DNA of 64,000 nt from Polytrichum commune (GCA_950295325.1 OX485807.1:18509666-18573665); one strand, 5' to 3'; positions 34,690 through 46,430 are shown, counted from the first letter of the stretch. Notes: generated by a model not told the origin, from the letters alone. Program-made: numbers and translations.

Positions 34690-37600
34690 AACCTACTATT
34701 TTTGTACCAGATGTTGCTCCCTGTGTACCATCCTTCAGATTTCTTGGAAATAGTAGAGTGGAATCGATAGACAGCTAGAGAAGTTCAGTCGCACCTGTGG
34801 CATCACTATCTGTTAATTCTATTACTGTTGATAGCAGCTGTTGAAAGCAACAGGTGACATTCTAGAATCACCAGCTTCAAGGTAAAATTTGCATACAACC
34901 ATTACTACTGTAGTTATCTTGTGTATGAGGTGCAACTTGATAAAGCCATCAACTGGTCTATATCTTATCTTTGCTGTCATGATGTGACTTATTTTTAAAT
35001 TAAATAAAAGAGAACGCCTGTAGCTAAATACGGGCGTGAATTTAAGCCCATTGGCCTGGTGCTGATCACAGGTGCCGTGAGACTTCTTTTTAAAATGTAC
35101 CTTCATGCACGTTGCTCAGTTTGCCCCTTCCCAAGTTTCCACATTAATGCAGGTTATCATATCCCATATCCTGGAAGTGATGTTATACTGAAATTTGGTG
35201 CGTTACCTCCTGCAATTGAACTATTTTTTGTGAGTACTACTTGTATGGTAGTAATCGAGTTAGTAATTGTTTAGTTCATTATTGAGATGGTTAGTCACTC
35301 ACTCCTGATTCTTCTTGGACCTTCTCAGATGACGATTAGAAATTCACGTCTTCCACCATGAGTAGTAATTGTATGAATTGTAGGGTGTGGGAGGGGGACT
35401 ATGTGTGTTGAACTTTGGCTTTGGGGCTCCTATTATACATAGGATTTTTGGTCTCAAGTTTGCTAGACATTGATATGGCGGTTGTGCACATGTGCATTTG
35501 AGTAATCATTCTAGGATTGTTGAGTTGGGGGGCTTGTTGTTGAAGTTTCTTGCATACGTCAGCATGACGAATTGGATAAATGTGTTGTATTATACTGATT
35601 GGGTGATAAGGTGTACCACTTTACTGGGGTGGGTTATTCGAAGGCCTTAAGGTTACATGGCTACATGGTTGATATAAAAAATATATATTCATATGAGCCT
35701 TTGTTCTAAACATAGGTATAAAGAAAGAAAAAACATTTGTACCCTCAATTAGATATTTGATGAATATTCAAAGTCAAAACCATTAGCTTTCTTAAACCAA
35801 TATACATGCCCCATGTATGACGATCTTGGATATGATGACCCCCACCTTCATTGCCTAGAATCAACACAACAACGTTGGGTATTAGGCCCAAGCTATATCA
35901 AAGACCAACTAGTAACGGTGTGCAAAGCCACATGGCCCCCTCCATGATCCCACCTAGTTCCCTTGCAAAACCATCACCTTGCATCCTAGGCATCAAACCC
36001 CAATGTGCTTTGTGGGCTTACCTCTGTGACTTTGTGTATAGGATGGTTGTAAACCCTTCCCCCTCCAGTGTATAGAATGGCTAGAATAGCCACCCTAAAC
36101 CCACCTTGAACCAACCCAAGATAGAGTGGAGCCTGTTACCTACCCTACATGAAGGTAGTGGAGGTCGCTATGAGGTGGTGCCACTAATGGCACCTAAAAG
36201 GATCACTTTGTGGGCCCATACACTCCTACACCATGGGGAATGCTTCAAGGTAGTAGAGTGTTGGTGATTGGGAGGCATTTATAGGTGTTGGTTTTAGCAC
36301 CCTCTACCTTATATGTGTTGGTTCTCACATGTAGATAGGAGGTGGGGTCATGTGTCTCGAGTGTTTTTGGAACAAAGTGTGCAGTTGGGATTAAAGTGTG
36401 TGGTGGGCATTTTAATTTTAATTTTTTTCATATGGTTGCCCATGTATTGTACGTATCTAACTTTTAGAGTTTGAGTAATTTGGACCTTTGGGATTCTTAG
36501 GGCCTTTTAAAAATGATTGGATATGGTGTATTTGGTCATTTGATAGCCATTTGTTGACACACATGAATTTGTTTATGGCCAAGTTGCTTTCTTGTTTTCG
36601 GTGTTCTTTATTGATGAATGTGTGGAGGTTGCAAATGGCTCTCTCATGTGTGTGTGGCAGTTAGGCAATTGGCTAACCAATAAGGAGTAGTGTGTGCAAT
36701 GTTTATGTGCGGTGTAGTTGTGGCTTTGTCTTTGTTGGCACCTTTGTTTGCTAGCGTATGCTATTTTGTTGTCGGTGATGCATGTGTGGGCTCTGATTTT
36801 GTGGACGGAAATTTTGTGTGAGGTCCAATATATTTGGTGTATGATTGCTATTATGAATATTTTGTCAGGGTGTTGTTGTTTTCAAGAGGGGTGTCTTATG
36901 TGATTGTTTATGAAGAGTATGCTACTAAGGTTTTGTAAACCTTTCTTGGTTTTAAAATTTTAAAATTTTTTTTAACCATAGCTTGGCTGAAGCGGGCATC
37001 TCTCAAATTTTGGTGGCTTTCATCTAGTGTTTGCTTGGTTAGATTCTCATTCATAGTAAGATTAGAAGGCTATTGCCATGATAAGTTGGTTATTGCTTGT
37101 GACCACCTTCTCCTTCCTCTCGACAATGCGGAGAATGTTGGCTAAGGTAGAATCTGGCAGTCTCAACATAGCAAGCAATAGGCTTTGGAACCCCGAGCCT
37201 CAGTAACCAAGATCGATGATATAATTGATAGGATTGATCCCAAGTACGTCTTGACGATAGATGTGGATTGATTGAGCAAATTGATTCGGAATCCTAAATT
37301 TTCTTATTAAACTTTGACATGTGAGGGAAAGGATACTTATTTTTTGGAATTGTCTGTGTGTATGGAATGTTGATTATGGAAATTTGTGATTTGAAGTAAG
37401 TAAAGATGTGAGATGTATGGAAGATGAGGCTATAAGCATTAGGTCATGCAAGTGGTCTATTAAGTGGGAAGTGAAGTGATTGAGAGGTTGTGCGAAAAGA
37501 TTGAATAAATTTGTATAAATATTGTTAATAAGCCATGAGTGACACAAAGTGAGTTGACTGAGAAGCTTGGAGGAGTTTCTAGACCCGTAGATAATGTCAA

Positions 37601-39875
37601 GAGAGGGTAACTCTCCTGTGAAAAGAGGAAGATCAATAGCCTAAGAAAAAGTGAACAAACTAGGAGAGTATGGGATGGGTATAGTCATTATGAGTGAAAT
37701 ATGAAAGGCCATAGCCAAGTCTCATATTGGGAGTTAACCAAAAAAAGGAAATGCATTATTATAGGGTAGGATTACAATCATGCTATAGCCTAGTGGATAT
37801 AATGTATTTTATAAGAATAAGAAATGAGTTTACATGCGGAGGTGATGGAGCCTTAAGAACATTTTGGGCAGGTATGGGTTGCCAAGGACATTGCCTTGGA
37901 AAGAGAAGACTTACTTTACTAGCATAAGAATATACCAAGGCCCATTATTTGGGTGTTAAACAAGATTAAGAGTATCTAATAAAATTTTACCGGTTACCGA
38001 TGATGATCATTAGTTATTAAATATAGTGTCTACTCCATGCAAAGGGTGAAGTAGTTTTACTTCTAACGCCATTGCCCTAGGGCGTGGCCTAGGATGTCCT
38101 ATGAACATACACTTTATTCACTCCGGCCTCCTCTGGAGACTGGAGTTCTTCTTCTTCTATCTAATAAGTGATATAGCCTATCTTGTAGATACGTTGTTAT
38201 TGTATTAACACGTGTGGGTGATTCTTGAGACAAGTTGTTAGGTCCACCAAAGACAAAGGTGGTGAATACAGTTGTGAAAATTTGCATAATGGTTGTAAGT
38301 TGATTAAGTGAAAATAATTAAGATTATCGCAAGCATAATTCAAGGCAATTAGAAACTATGTGGTTACTCAAAAGACATAACCCTAAACTTTGTCTTGACT
38401 ATGAGCCATTGACTATTTGCCAAGTTATTGAGCTTCATGATTGAAGTAGAGCATAGAACTAAATTGATAGGATTCCACATACAAGATGGAACCACACACA
38501 ACTAAGAAAGCACAAACAAACCATAAGAATGTGAACTAAACATGATTAAGAAGGAATGAATGAGTAAAAAGAACATAAACTGTAATTAGAACCTTCATCC
38601 AATTTTACATTAATCCTTATAGACATTAGCTTACTCTTCCCTTAGACCTTGTACCTTGGGTTGTTTTCCTTGGGCTAGTTTAAGTGATAGCAAAAACCTG
38701 ACTACATGCCGTATGTGAATATGTGTATGTCTATTTGGGTGGTTTGTATGATTTTTATGGTAGTTAGTATAGCATTTAATTATCCTCAAAAGATGTTTTG
38801 GTGGCCAAGTACTTTATGATATTGGTATGTTATTGTTGGGGTTGTATATTCCGAACCTTGTGTTGTTGCCTTCTACTTGTCCTTCTGACCTCTTGATGGG
38901 TGGGATGAAGGAGTCCATATATATGCATTCACGTGGGTGAAATTTGAGAGGGTGGTTGTGGTTGTATTTGGTTGGTAGGGGTGTTGTGGAGGTGGTGTCC
39001 GGAGGGGGGTCTACTTTGGGTGCGGACTTCCATGCAGTTGAGAGTTTGATATTTTATTGTGAGGGGTAGGTTGGATTGGGTAGGTGTCCACATGGATATC
39101 ATTGAGTATTTCTATAACATGTTGGAGTTCTTGTGGAGTTTGTACGTGTCCTAGGGGGTTTGGTTGATTATGTATGCATATTATGAATGTGAGGGAGGGT
39201 TGATAATATTTTGACCATTGTGGTGTGAGGTTGTAGCATACAGTATGTGGTGGGATGGTTGTTACTATGTGGTTGGTCATGTATGTGAGATTCTAGACAT
39301 TGGATTTGTATAGTGGGCTTGTTTGTGTGGATATCCTTATTTAGGTTGCACTCTTGGGTGGATAGTGCGAGGTTGGTTATTTGTAGGGGTGGGGGGTATG
39401 TATTTGGTGTTCTTGGATTGGGTGTGGTTTAAGCAACTTTTGTATGTTTGAAGTTCTTTTTGTGCGTGGGTTATTGTATGGTATTGTGTTAGGAGTAGTA
39501 GGTTGTGATTTAGCAAGATGTTATGAGGGTTGAAGAGTTCGACTCCTCCCCTCCATTGGTGTGTATGTGACCTCACGGTATTTTCCGTTGACTGAGATAG
39601 TGACTTTGGATGGATTGTGCCCCCCCATTTGACTTTCATGGTGGCAATTTTGGTATTTATTATGGTGTGTATTTTTGTGCCTAAGGAGGATTGGGGTGTT
39701 ATGGCTAGAGTGGTGTTGGATGTGAGGATGTTGGGCGTACGTGGAGGTGTTTGGGGGATGGGGGAAGTATGTGTTCATGTTGGAGGGCGTTCTTGATGAT
39801 TATGGGTGTATGTTTGTACTTGGTATGGGTATTCTTCTGTGATCAGGATGGCCATGGTATTATTGTTTGGTATTT
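34690..39875. other. Intergenic, partly C-poor region, no gene seen
   Basis: The first about 700 bp are the 3' flank of the reductase gene. From about 36.3 kb to the gypsy insertion the plus strand is conspicuously rich in T and G and poor in C. On the minus strand this leaves long A/C-rich frames (39011-39778) full of His, Thr, Asn, Pro and Gln, in several frames at once. I see no protein domain there and treat them as compositional. Confidence 0.45.
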
Positions 39876-39879
39876 GGGT

Positions 39880-40419
39880 TGTCGTGTAAACTAAGATCGT
39901 TAAACACAACAGATCGAGTGTCGTCATCAACATCAATTAGCAAAATAAACATAGCAAACTAATATGCTAAACAACTACCTCTTCAAGATGAGGGTTTCTC
40001 TCTCCAAGCTCAATAAACTAAGAAGTCTTCTTAGAAAGCTTAAGAAACTCTAAAATTCACACACAAGAGTCAAGCTATCTCTCACTCCACAAAGGGAGAA
40101 TCCAAGAGTGCAAGTGATGGAGAAAGAATGCAAAGGCTTTATTCATGATCTACTACACCATAGCCATAAGATAGCAACAACAAGCTCTCTCTCTCTCAAA
40201 ACACACTCACAAGACTTGACTTGACAACAATGGCAAGTCAAGATGCCTTCCTCTCCACATAACCCCAATCCTATGTGGATTTCATCCATGGAGTGGATGA
40301 ACAACTAACTAGGACTCCCAATGGAGTCCATCACTCATCCAAACACACATGGACTCCTAATGGAGTCCATTTACTCCTAATTCGACGTGACTTAGCCCCC
40401 GATGTCAACTCACGTGACA
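39880..40419 (-). repeat. 3' LTR of the gypsy element (540 bp)
   Basis: It starts TGTCGTG and ends GTGACA on the plus strand, with TGTC/GACA inverted ends. It includes a 108-bp outer block (39880-39987) that is absent from the other LTR, then the 432-bp core. The core holds two dyads of the form GGACTCC-N4-GGAGTCC and a short CT run. Confidence 0.85.
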
Positions 40420-40421
40420 GC

Positions 40422-40529
40422 TGTCGTGTAAACTAAGATCGTTAAACACAACAGATCGAGTGTCGTCATCAACATCAATTAGCAAAATAAACATAACAAA
40501 CTAATATGCTAAACAACTACCTCTTCAAG
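40422..40529 (-). repeat. Extra copy of the 108-bp LTR block inside the 3' LTR
   Basis: It repeats 39880-39987 with one difference. It is separated from the 3' LTR by two bases (gc), so the junction reads GACA-GC-TGTC, like an LTR-LTR end junction. Directly on its inner side lies the polypurine tract. Confidence 0.85.
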
Positions 40530-40541
40530 TGCCCCCCCCTA
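40530..40541 (-). promoter_or_regulatory. Polypurine tract of the gypsy element
   Basis: The minus strand carries a run of eight G preceded by A, at the expected place near the 3' LTR, where plus-strand DNA synthesis is primed. It is separated from the start of the LTR core by the extra 108-bp block. Confidence 0.6.
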
Positions 40542-40854
40542 GCAGATAAGGAGCCCCTCCAATCGGCTAGGAACAAACACACTCATCGGTAGAGATGTTG
40601 AACATGATGAAGTTGTTGCTAAATCTGTACATTTCCAATTGGATAGTGGTAATCTAAGGAATTAAATTCATGGTTGAGGAACTAACCCAAGAACTGTAGG
40701 CTGGGTGCAATGTGAGCCCCATCCTTAATCGCCTTCAATAATTTATGTTGAATTCTTGATAATTCTCCCAATGTGATTTTCAATCCAATAAAACTTCCGA
40801 CCAACTAGATAACAACTTCACTACTAAGACATGTGGCAAACATCCACAAAGTCC

Positions 40855-41361
40855 TCAATCATGACCATTAACGGCCATGGAGTGGGAGGCTTTCCGACAA
40901 CGAGGACAAACCCAATTGCCAGAAGGAAGAGTCAAAAGGGGAGGTGTCAAACATGCCATGTGCCATCCACGTTGACAATGGTCGCACAATAACATTGTTG
41001 CAGCTCCTTTCTTCTCTCTACACACATAACAAGGCAGACCCTGTGGTACAACCGCCAACTCGGGATGCACAGAGCCGTCGATGGAAAGGTGACATGGAGC
41101 ACAATTCTTTGAATGCTCACGACATTCCCGTCCATCCTTCCTTTCAAGCAATAATATACCACTTGGTAAAACATCTTTTACCCGCAAAATTGTGCGCCCA
41201 GCCTTGACATCCAATGTCGTAGGCGCCTCCCGTTGCAAGTAAACATAATCCCCCTTGGAAAATCTACGAACCTGAGGTCGATAAGCTCCACTGCGGATCC
41301 GGGCATACCGTAATGTATCACGATGTTGAGCTATATTTAAGTTCTCCATGACCATAGGCAT
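40855..41361 (-). pseudogene. gypsy integrase C-terminus fused to a PHD finger
   Basis: This continues the integrase frame after a TAA at 41377. It starts with the usual C-terminal region (RRFSKGDYVYLQREAP, ILRVKDVLPSGILLLE). About 110 residues in, a complete C4HC3 PHD finger follows: CYVC, LLCDHC, WHMAC, WVCPRC, with the Trp two residues before Cys7 that is typical of PHD fingers. PHD fingers read histone H3 tails. Chromoviruses of the same superfamily carry a chromodomain here instead. The stop at 40855 is the natural end of the polyprotein. Confidence 0.9.
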
Positions 41362-41376
41362 GGCCTTTTGAAAGAA

Positions 41377-42327
41377 TTATGCTCGGTCATGAAGACATTG
41401 AGCCCAAACATCTGGATCATCCAAGTCTACCACAGGAGCCAATTTCTCTCGCACAGAGCTAGGTAAAATTGGTTCCCGTCCATATAAGAGTTGGTAAGGA
41501 CTATAGGATGCCAAAAATGCTTGCCTGCTGAAACGGTAACCCATTACTATCCATGGTAACATCAAGTCCCAATCGCGATGGTTGCCATGAAACAACCCAT
41601 ACTTCCGCAAACCGCGCTTGACAGTCTGAACAACTCGTTCAGCTAAGCCATCTGCCTCAGGGTGATCTCTGGAAGTTGTTCGATGATCAATCAAAGCCTT
41701 AGTACACAAAGCCTCAAAAGATCCAAGAAATTCTCTCCCTTAATCCGTCAACACCTCTGCAGGTGCTCCAAACCGTGCCAAAACTTGATCAAGAAATGCC
41801 ATAGCCGCCAATTCTGAAGAATTTTGGGGAAGAGCCACGAGTTCAATCCACTTACTAAAATGCTCCACCATCACAAGTACATACTTTGCCCCACGTGGAG
41901 TGATAGTAAGCGGTCTGGCAAAATTTAAAGACCAACGATATCCCAAGCCAATAATAGGTAAAGGTTGAAGTTGAGGTGATAAAGTATTAAAACTTGACCT
42001 GACCCGGTCACATACTTCACACCTAGAAACATAAGTGACAACCTGTTGATACATACCAGTCCACCAATATTGGTTGCGCAACATAGAGTGTGTCCTTCGC
42101 ACTCCAAAATGTCCAAGCTCCTCGTGCACTTGGCGCACTAAAGAAGCTCTTTGATCTGGCCTTGGAACGATGCGCATTGTTCCGTTCGGCCACACACGAA
42201 ATAACAAGCCGTTTGTCCAACGAAACCTTGTTATTCGATGGCTAACTCTATCTCGCTCCATAGCAGATAGTCCAAGAGGAAATATCCCTTGTTGAAGTTT
42301 GTGCAAGACCGCCTGGTCTTCCCACAC
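41377..42327 (-). pseudogene. gypsy integrase (zinc-binding and catalytic domains)
   Basis: The HHCC zinc finger is complete (HEELGHFGVRRTH ... CEVC). The catalytic core has WSLNFARPL, where the first acidic residue should be Asp but is Asn, and YVLVMVEHFSKWIEL. EVLTD, with the second Asp, is cut by a TAA at 41740-41742 just after it. The third residue is present in the following part (DHPEADGLAERVVQTV, Glu). The first and last changes correspond to G-to-A and C-to-T steps. Integrase would insert the DNA copy into the host genome. Confidence 0.92.
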
Positions 42328-42366
42328 ATCACTAACAACGAGAGATTTATCAACCTCCTCATCTTG

Positions 42367-43044
42367 TTATTCCATAAGGATCTCAGCAGCCAATCCCGAC
42401 ATCATTGTGAGATATGTGGCAGCATGCCAACCCGGCACTGCCTCACGATCACAATCTCCATGCCATCTGGCTCTAGTTAAATCCTCATCTGAAGGACTTG
42501 GATTGCGAGACAATCCGTCTGTATCTAAGTTGGCAATTCCTGCTCGGTGAACAACTTCCAAGTCATATTCTTGAAGTAACAATGCCCACCTAGCAAGTTT
42601 CCCGGTGAATTTATCTGATTCCATAAGCCATTTTAAAGGTTGATGATTAGTCACCAAAGTAAATTTTTGCCCATACAAATAAGGTCGAAAATGTGCAATG
42701 GCCCAAACGGCCGCCAAGGCCTCGCCTTCATAAGAAGAATAATTAGATTCAGCATTATTATTGCTCCTAGATGCATAAGCCACCACATATTCATTTCCCT
42801 CTTCATCTTTTTGTGTTAATACCGCTTCCAATCCCACTGCACTCCAATCCGTGTGCAATTGAAAAGCTCTAGACACATCCGGGCGTCGAAGCACTGGCGC
42901 TGAACCGAGCCTCTGCTTCAATGTATCAAATGCATGTTGTTGTTCCCGACTCCAAATCCATGGTTGGTCTTTCCCCGTGAGAATGGTGAGAGGTTTGGCA
43001 ATCAAACTAAAGTTTTTGACAAACCTTCTATAATAATTTGCCAA
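42367..43044 (-). pseudogene. gypsy RNase H domain
   Basis: In frame with RT after the TGA. It begins ANYYRRFVKNFSLIAKPL, the thumb/connection typical of Ty3/gypsy. RNase H follows: LHTDWSAVGLEAVLTQKDEE (first Asp; the usual following residues differ slightly), SYEGEALAAVWAIAHFRPYLYG (Glu), FTLVTNHQPLKWL, where the family usually has TDH/TDN (Asn here), and AGIANLDTDGLSR (Asp). It ends at a TAA at 42367-42369, followed by a linker into integrase. Confidence 0.9.
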
Positions 43045-43062
43045 TCCTAGAAATGCCCGAAG

Positions 43063-43986
43063 TCATGGTATATCACTAGGTGTGGAAATTTTGTACAAAG
43101 CATCCACCTTCGCCTGTTGCACACCAAGACCGCCAGGAACAATCATGTGGCCTAAATAGGGTAATCGATCACGAAAAAACTTACATTTGCCATGATGTAA
43201 ACGGAGTCCCCACCGTTGTAGTCGTTCAAATACCGCTTGTAAATGTCTCACATGATCATGTGGACTATTACTAAAGATGATAACATCATCAATGTAACAT
43301 CTAGCAAACGGTAAACCAACCAATAATTGGTCCATCACCCGTTGAAATTCAGCTGATGCATTCCTGAGACCAAATGGCAAAAATTTCCAATGATAAAGTT
43401 GATCCTTGCCATCTTCATCAATTCCCCAAAATGCGGTCTTCACCCGATCACCCAACAACAAAGGTAGTTGATGATAACCAGACCTCAAAACCAGAGTGCT
43501 GAAGATTCTAGCAAATCCCAGTGCATCAAACAACTCCTCTGGCATCGGCATTGGATATCGATCCGACTTGGTCTTGCGGTTGACTGGACGATAATCACCA
43601 CACATCCGTTTTTCCATCCAATTGCCAAAGATATCTTTATTTGAAGGCATAACCGTGGCACAAACATATTCTCCATTAGAGAGTTCAATCAATTCCGCTG
43701 CCAATAATTCTTGACATCGAGTTTGAACACCCAACCTTTCAGATGTACTAAGTCTGTACGGCCGTCTAAAAACAGGATGGTCGTCCTCGAGTTGAATACG
43801 AACAAGTTTACCTTTATATCCTTCAAGATCATGAAGACTAAAGGCAAAACAATTACGGTAAGAGCGAATAAATGCCCGTACGTTTCGTGCTTCGACACCA
43901 GTAAGTTTTGGCCCCACTTCAATTGGCCAATCGTCAAACTCCGTGGTTTCCTTCTTCATAGAAGGATTGCCACTTGGTGCCAACAC
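43063..43986 (-). pseudogene. gypsy reverse transcriptase domain
   Basis: Typical Ty3/gypsy RT: VFRRPYRLSTSE, a segment with ATVMPSNKDIFGNWMEKRMC, GDYRPVNRKTKSDRYPMP, the catalytic palm region, FLPFGLRNASAEFQRVMD, CYIDDVIIFS, HGKCKFFRDRLPYLGH. In the first palm motif the expected Asp is replaced by Val (STLVLRSGYHQ), while the YIDD Asp pair is intact. RT is therefore catalytically dead. A TGA at 43063-43065, one C-to-T step from Arg, ends this part just before the LRAFLGLANYYRRF segment. Confidence 0.93.
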
Positions 43987-44259
43987 AGCCTGTGATTGCT
44001 AGTCCGTGGAGAGGGCAACACCTTTGCCCCCATCATCTGTACTTGAATCCAAATGCGTATCCTCTCCACTACAATCAGTTTGTGTAGCTAAATAGCTACC
44101 CACATATGAAGTGTCACCAAGAAATAGAAGTGGAAACATTTTGTGGGCCTCCAACTTTCCAAAATCTTAGGCCAAAGCCGAAAAAACACTTTGGGCTCGA
44201 AACTCTTCCGCAACCTGTTGTTTCAAAGAAAATAATCCCTTAGTGTCATTGACCTCCAT

Positions 44260-45264
44260 CTAATCCTTGGATTGCGGCTCCATTGCCCCCTGACCATTGT
44301 ACTCTGTCCTCAGAGGAAGCAATTGGTCATCCATACGTAGTTGAGCAGCAAGACAAATTCCAATTATCCACACAATGATATTGAGATCCATAGCTTGTCC
44401 CAATAGAAAACGTCTCTGACCTTCTTGAAGCCCATGAACAGCCGTGGTGCCTGTAGGAAAACCCATGGCGCGTTCCCGCTCATCTGCCGTAGGCTCATCA
44501 TGAGTTTGGGATTTTGAATCCCAAACCATGCCTGGTCCACGAGATCGAAATGCGAAAGACCGTGGATATGTCACAAAAGTAGGTAGTGCACCTCTCGGAA
44601 TTCCCACCTTGTTAATTAATGCAAATGACAAGGTGTCATCCTTCGAAACTGCCATGGAAACACGATGATCATCCAAAATGTCATCCACCTTGCGATTCAT
44701 AAGGCGGGGAATGCGGGCGATCGCCGCTGAAAGCACCTCAGGTGATACCAAATCGGTCCAAAACCAACGAGGCCGATGAGCAAAGGATCCCAAGGATGCA
44801 ACATCCAGAAATGTTGGAGTACCCAGAATTTGGTTAATGTACTCACCATCCTTCACCACTTTGTGCCGTGTATCACCCAATAATGGCACATTTTCAAAAA
44901 TATACCCTGGCGGAGTTGATTGGTGGGTAAACCACCATTGTGTCAATCGCATCAAATCCGCGAACAAACTAGACCTAGGATCATCCAAACCCTGGCCAGT
45001 TCCTGCCCGTGAATGGCCTTGACAAGGCCATCCTGCAATAATTAAATTCACGTGGCCTAATCTTCTCAAATCCTCATCACTAATCATAGTGACATCTTGA
45101 GGAAGTTGACCACAACATCCAAGAATGGTAGTGGCTGACAATTGTGTGGGGTACCTCAACAACAATTGTTGAATGTGGTGTCGAACGGCTCTGTTGGCTG
45201 CATATTCATTATCTACATGAATATATCGCCTAATTGTAATCCCAGCCTCTAACACTGCCGCCAA
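44260..45264 (-). pseudogene. Cytosine-5 DNA methyltransferase domain (DNMT3-like) in the gypsy polyprotein
   Basis: An enzyme of this type would transfer a methyl group from S-adenosylmethionine to C5 of cytosine. About 335 residues remain in this frame with the motifs in canonical order: motif IV GWPCQGHSRAG with the catalytic Cys; motif VI YIFENVPL (Glu-Asn-Val); motif VIII HRPRWFWTDL; motif IX region ERERAMGFPTGTT; motif X LLGQAMDLNIIVW. Motif I straddles the frame change into 45264-45310. The unpermuted order excludes DRM; the motif X style resembles DNMT3. It lies between protease and RT, in the same frame as RT. A TAG at 44260 and two more stops separate it from RT. All visible catalytic motifs are kept. 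Confidence 0.9.
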
Positions 45265-46427
45265 ACCTGTGCCAATGCCCCAAAGATTTCTACAAGGACA
45301 ATACCTTCAAGTGGTGGTTGCCAACGAATGGGTTGAGCAAAAGAAAATGAGGATGTTGTTGGAGGTGTCTCTCCAAGCCCCAAATCCGCTACAATGTGTC
45401 GACAATGGTCGGATAACTCCTTAGGAGTACGCCATGGTGGAGGTGGATCCTTGAAATGTCGAGCAGAAATTTGTAAAGATGGCAAAATTTGTTGTTCTGC
45501 TACATTACAAGCGTAGTCCAATGTTTCCTCCAACAAAACTGAAGCACAAGGCAAATCCGCAACTGAACCGCTGCAACCAAATATTACCTCCGCAACCATA
45601 GTCATAGAAGTAGCTGTAAATGCTACAGGAATAAATACCTTCCTGCCATCTCCAGAAGACCATCCCGGTCTAATCCATGCCTCTTCAGTCCAATTATCCA
45701 AACCAAAGCCAAGTGGATAAAGAGCTTGCTGACCAACAAGTATATCATAGTTGGTAGCATTAGTAACAACACATTTTATTGACAAATGAGTGTAGGTAGG
45801 TTCTGCCTCCACATTAAAAATCAAACGTAGAGGTGCCTTGGTGTAGCCTGTTGCACGTTCAGTGCCCCCTACTGAAGTCACAATTGTGAATGGACAAGGA
45901 TCTAAGTTTGTTGGCGTCAATCCAAGACTGTCAGCAAGTGCTTTGCCAATCATAACCGGTTGAGCATCGGAATCCATCATAACTCTCAGTGGTGTAGCAC
46001 GAATAGTAGGCATATCCGCGCGTAAAACGACAAACAAAGATTTGTCGTTCATCAGCCGTACAACTCCATGTTGCAAATTATGCCGCTCGCGAGCAGGCCT
46101 TGCAGAAATATCTGCAAGATATTCCGCTCCCGCTGCATAATGCGAAAATGACGTGTCCACTGCTGAAATTGTTGATGGAGGAATATCAGTGTGCTTACCA
46201 AAAGCAATGATCGCCGCATCCGCAAGGCTCGCTCGTAAATTGGCTAAGTCCTCCACCTCCTCAGCCACAGGTACGTCAACAACAGCTTGGGATACATGAA
46301 GGGATGGCAAATCCACCTTACCTTCCAACATTTTCCCAGCTAAATGGAAAACTCCAGCAGGCTTGAAATCCGGAGCTATGAACTCCGAACCCGAGAAAAT
46401 TGGCATATGGAGAATTTTATATGCCAA
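45249..46427 (-). pseudogene. gypsy aspartic protease region and start of the methyltransferase
   Basis: The same frame as gag continues after the TAG at 46431. The retropepsin core is recognisable: RVMMDSDAQPVMIGKALAD for the active site, then VTNATNYDILVGQQALYPLG. The active-site triad should be Asp-Ser/Thr-Gly but reads Asp-Ser-Asp, so the protease is inactive; a G-to-A change explains it. The last 20 residues (GIVLVEIFG...) already form the first half of methyltransferase motif I. The frame change to the methyltransferase frame occurs there, at a four-G run near 45284-45287. Confidence 0.85.
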
Positions 46428-46430
46428 TGC

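Noticed and set aside
39011-39778. Three long minus-strand frames rich in His, Thr, Pro and Asn
   Set aside because: They overlap in different frames in C-poor DNA, where stops are rare on the A/C-rich strand; no domain is recognisable.
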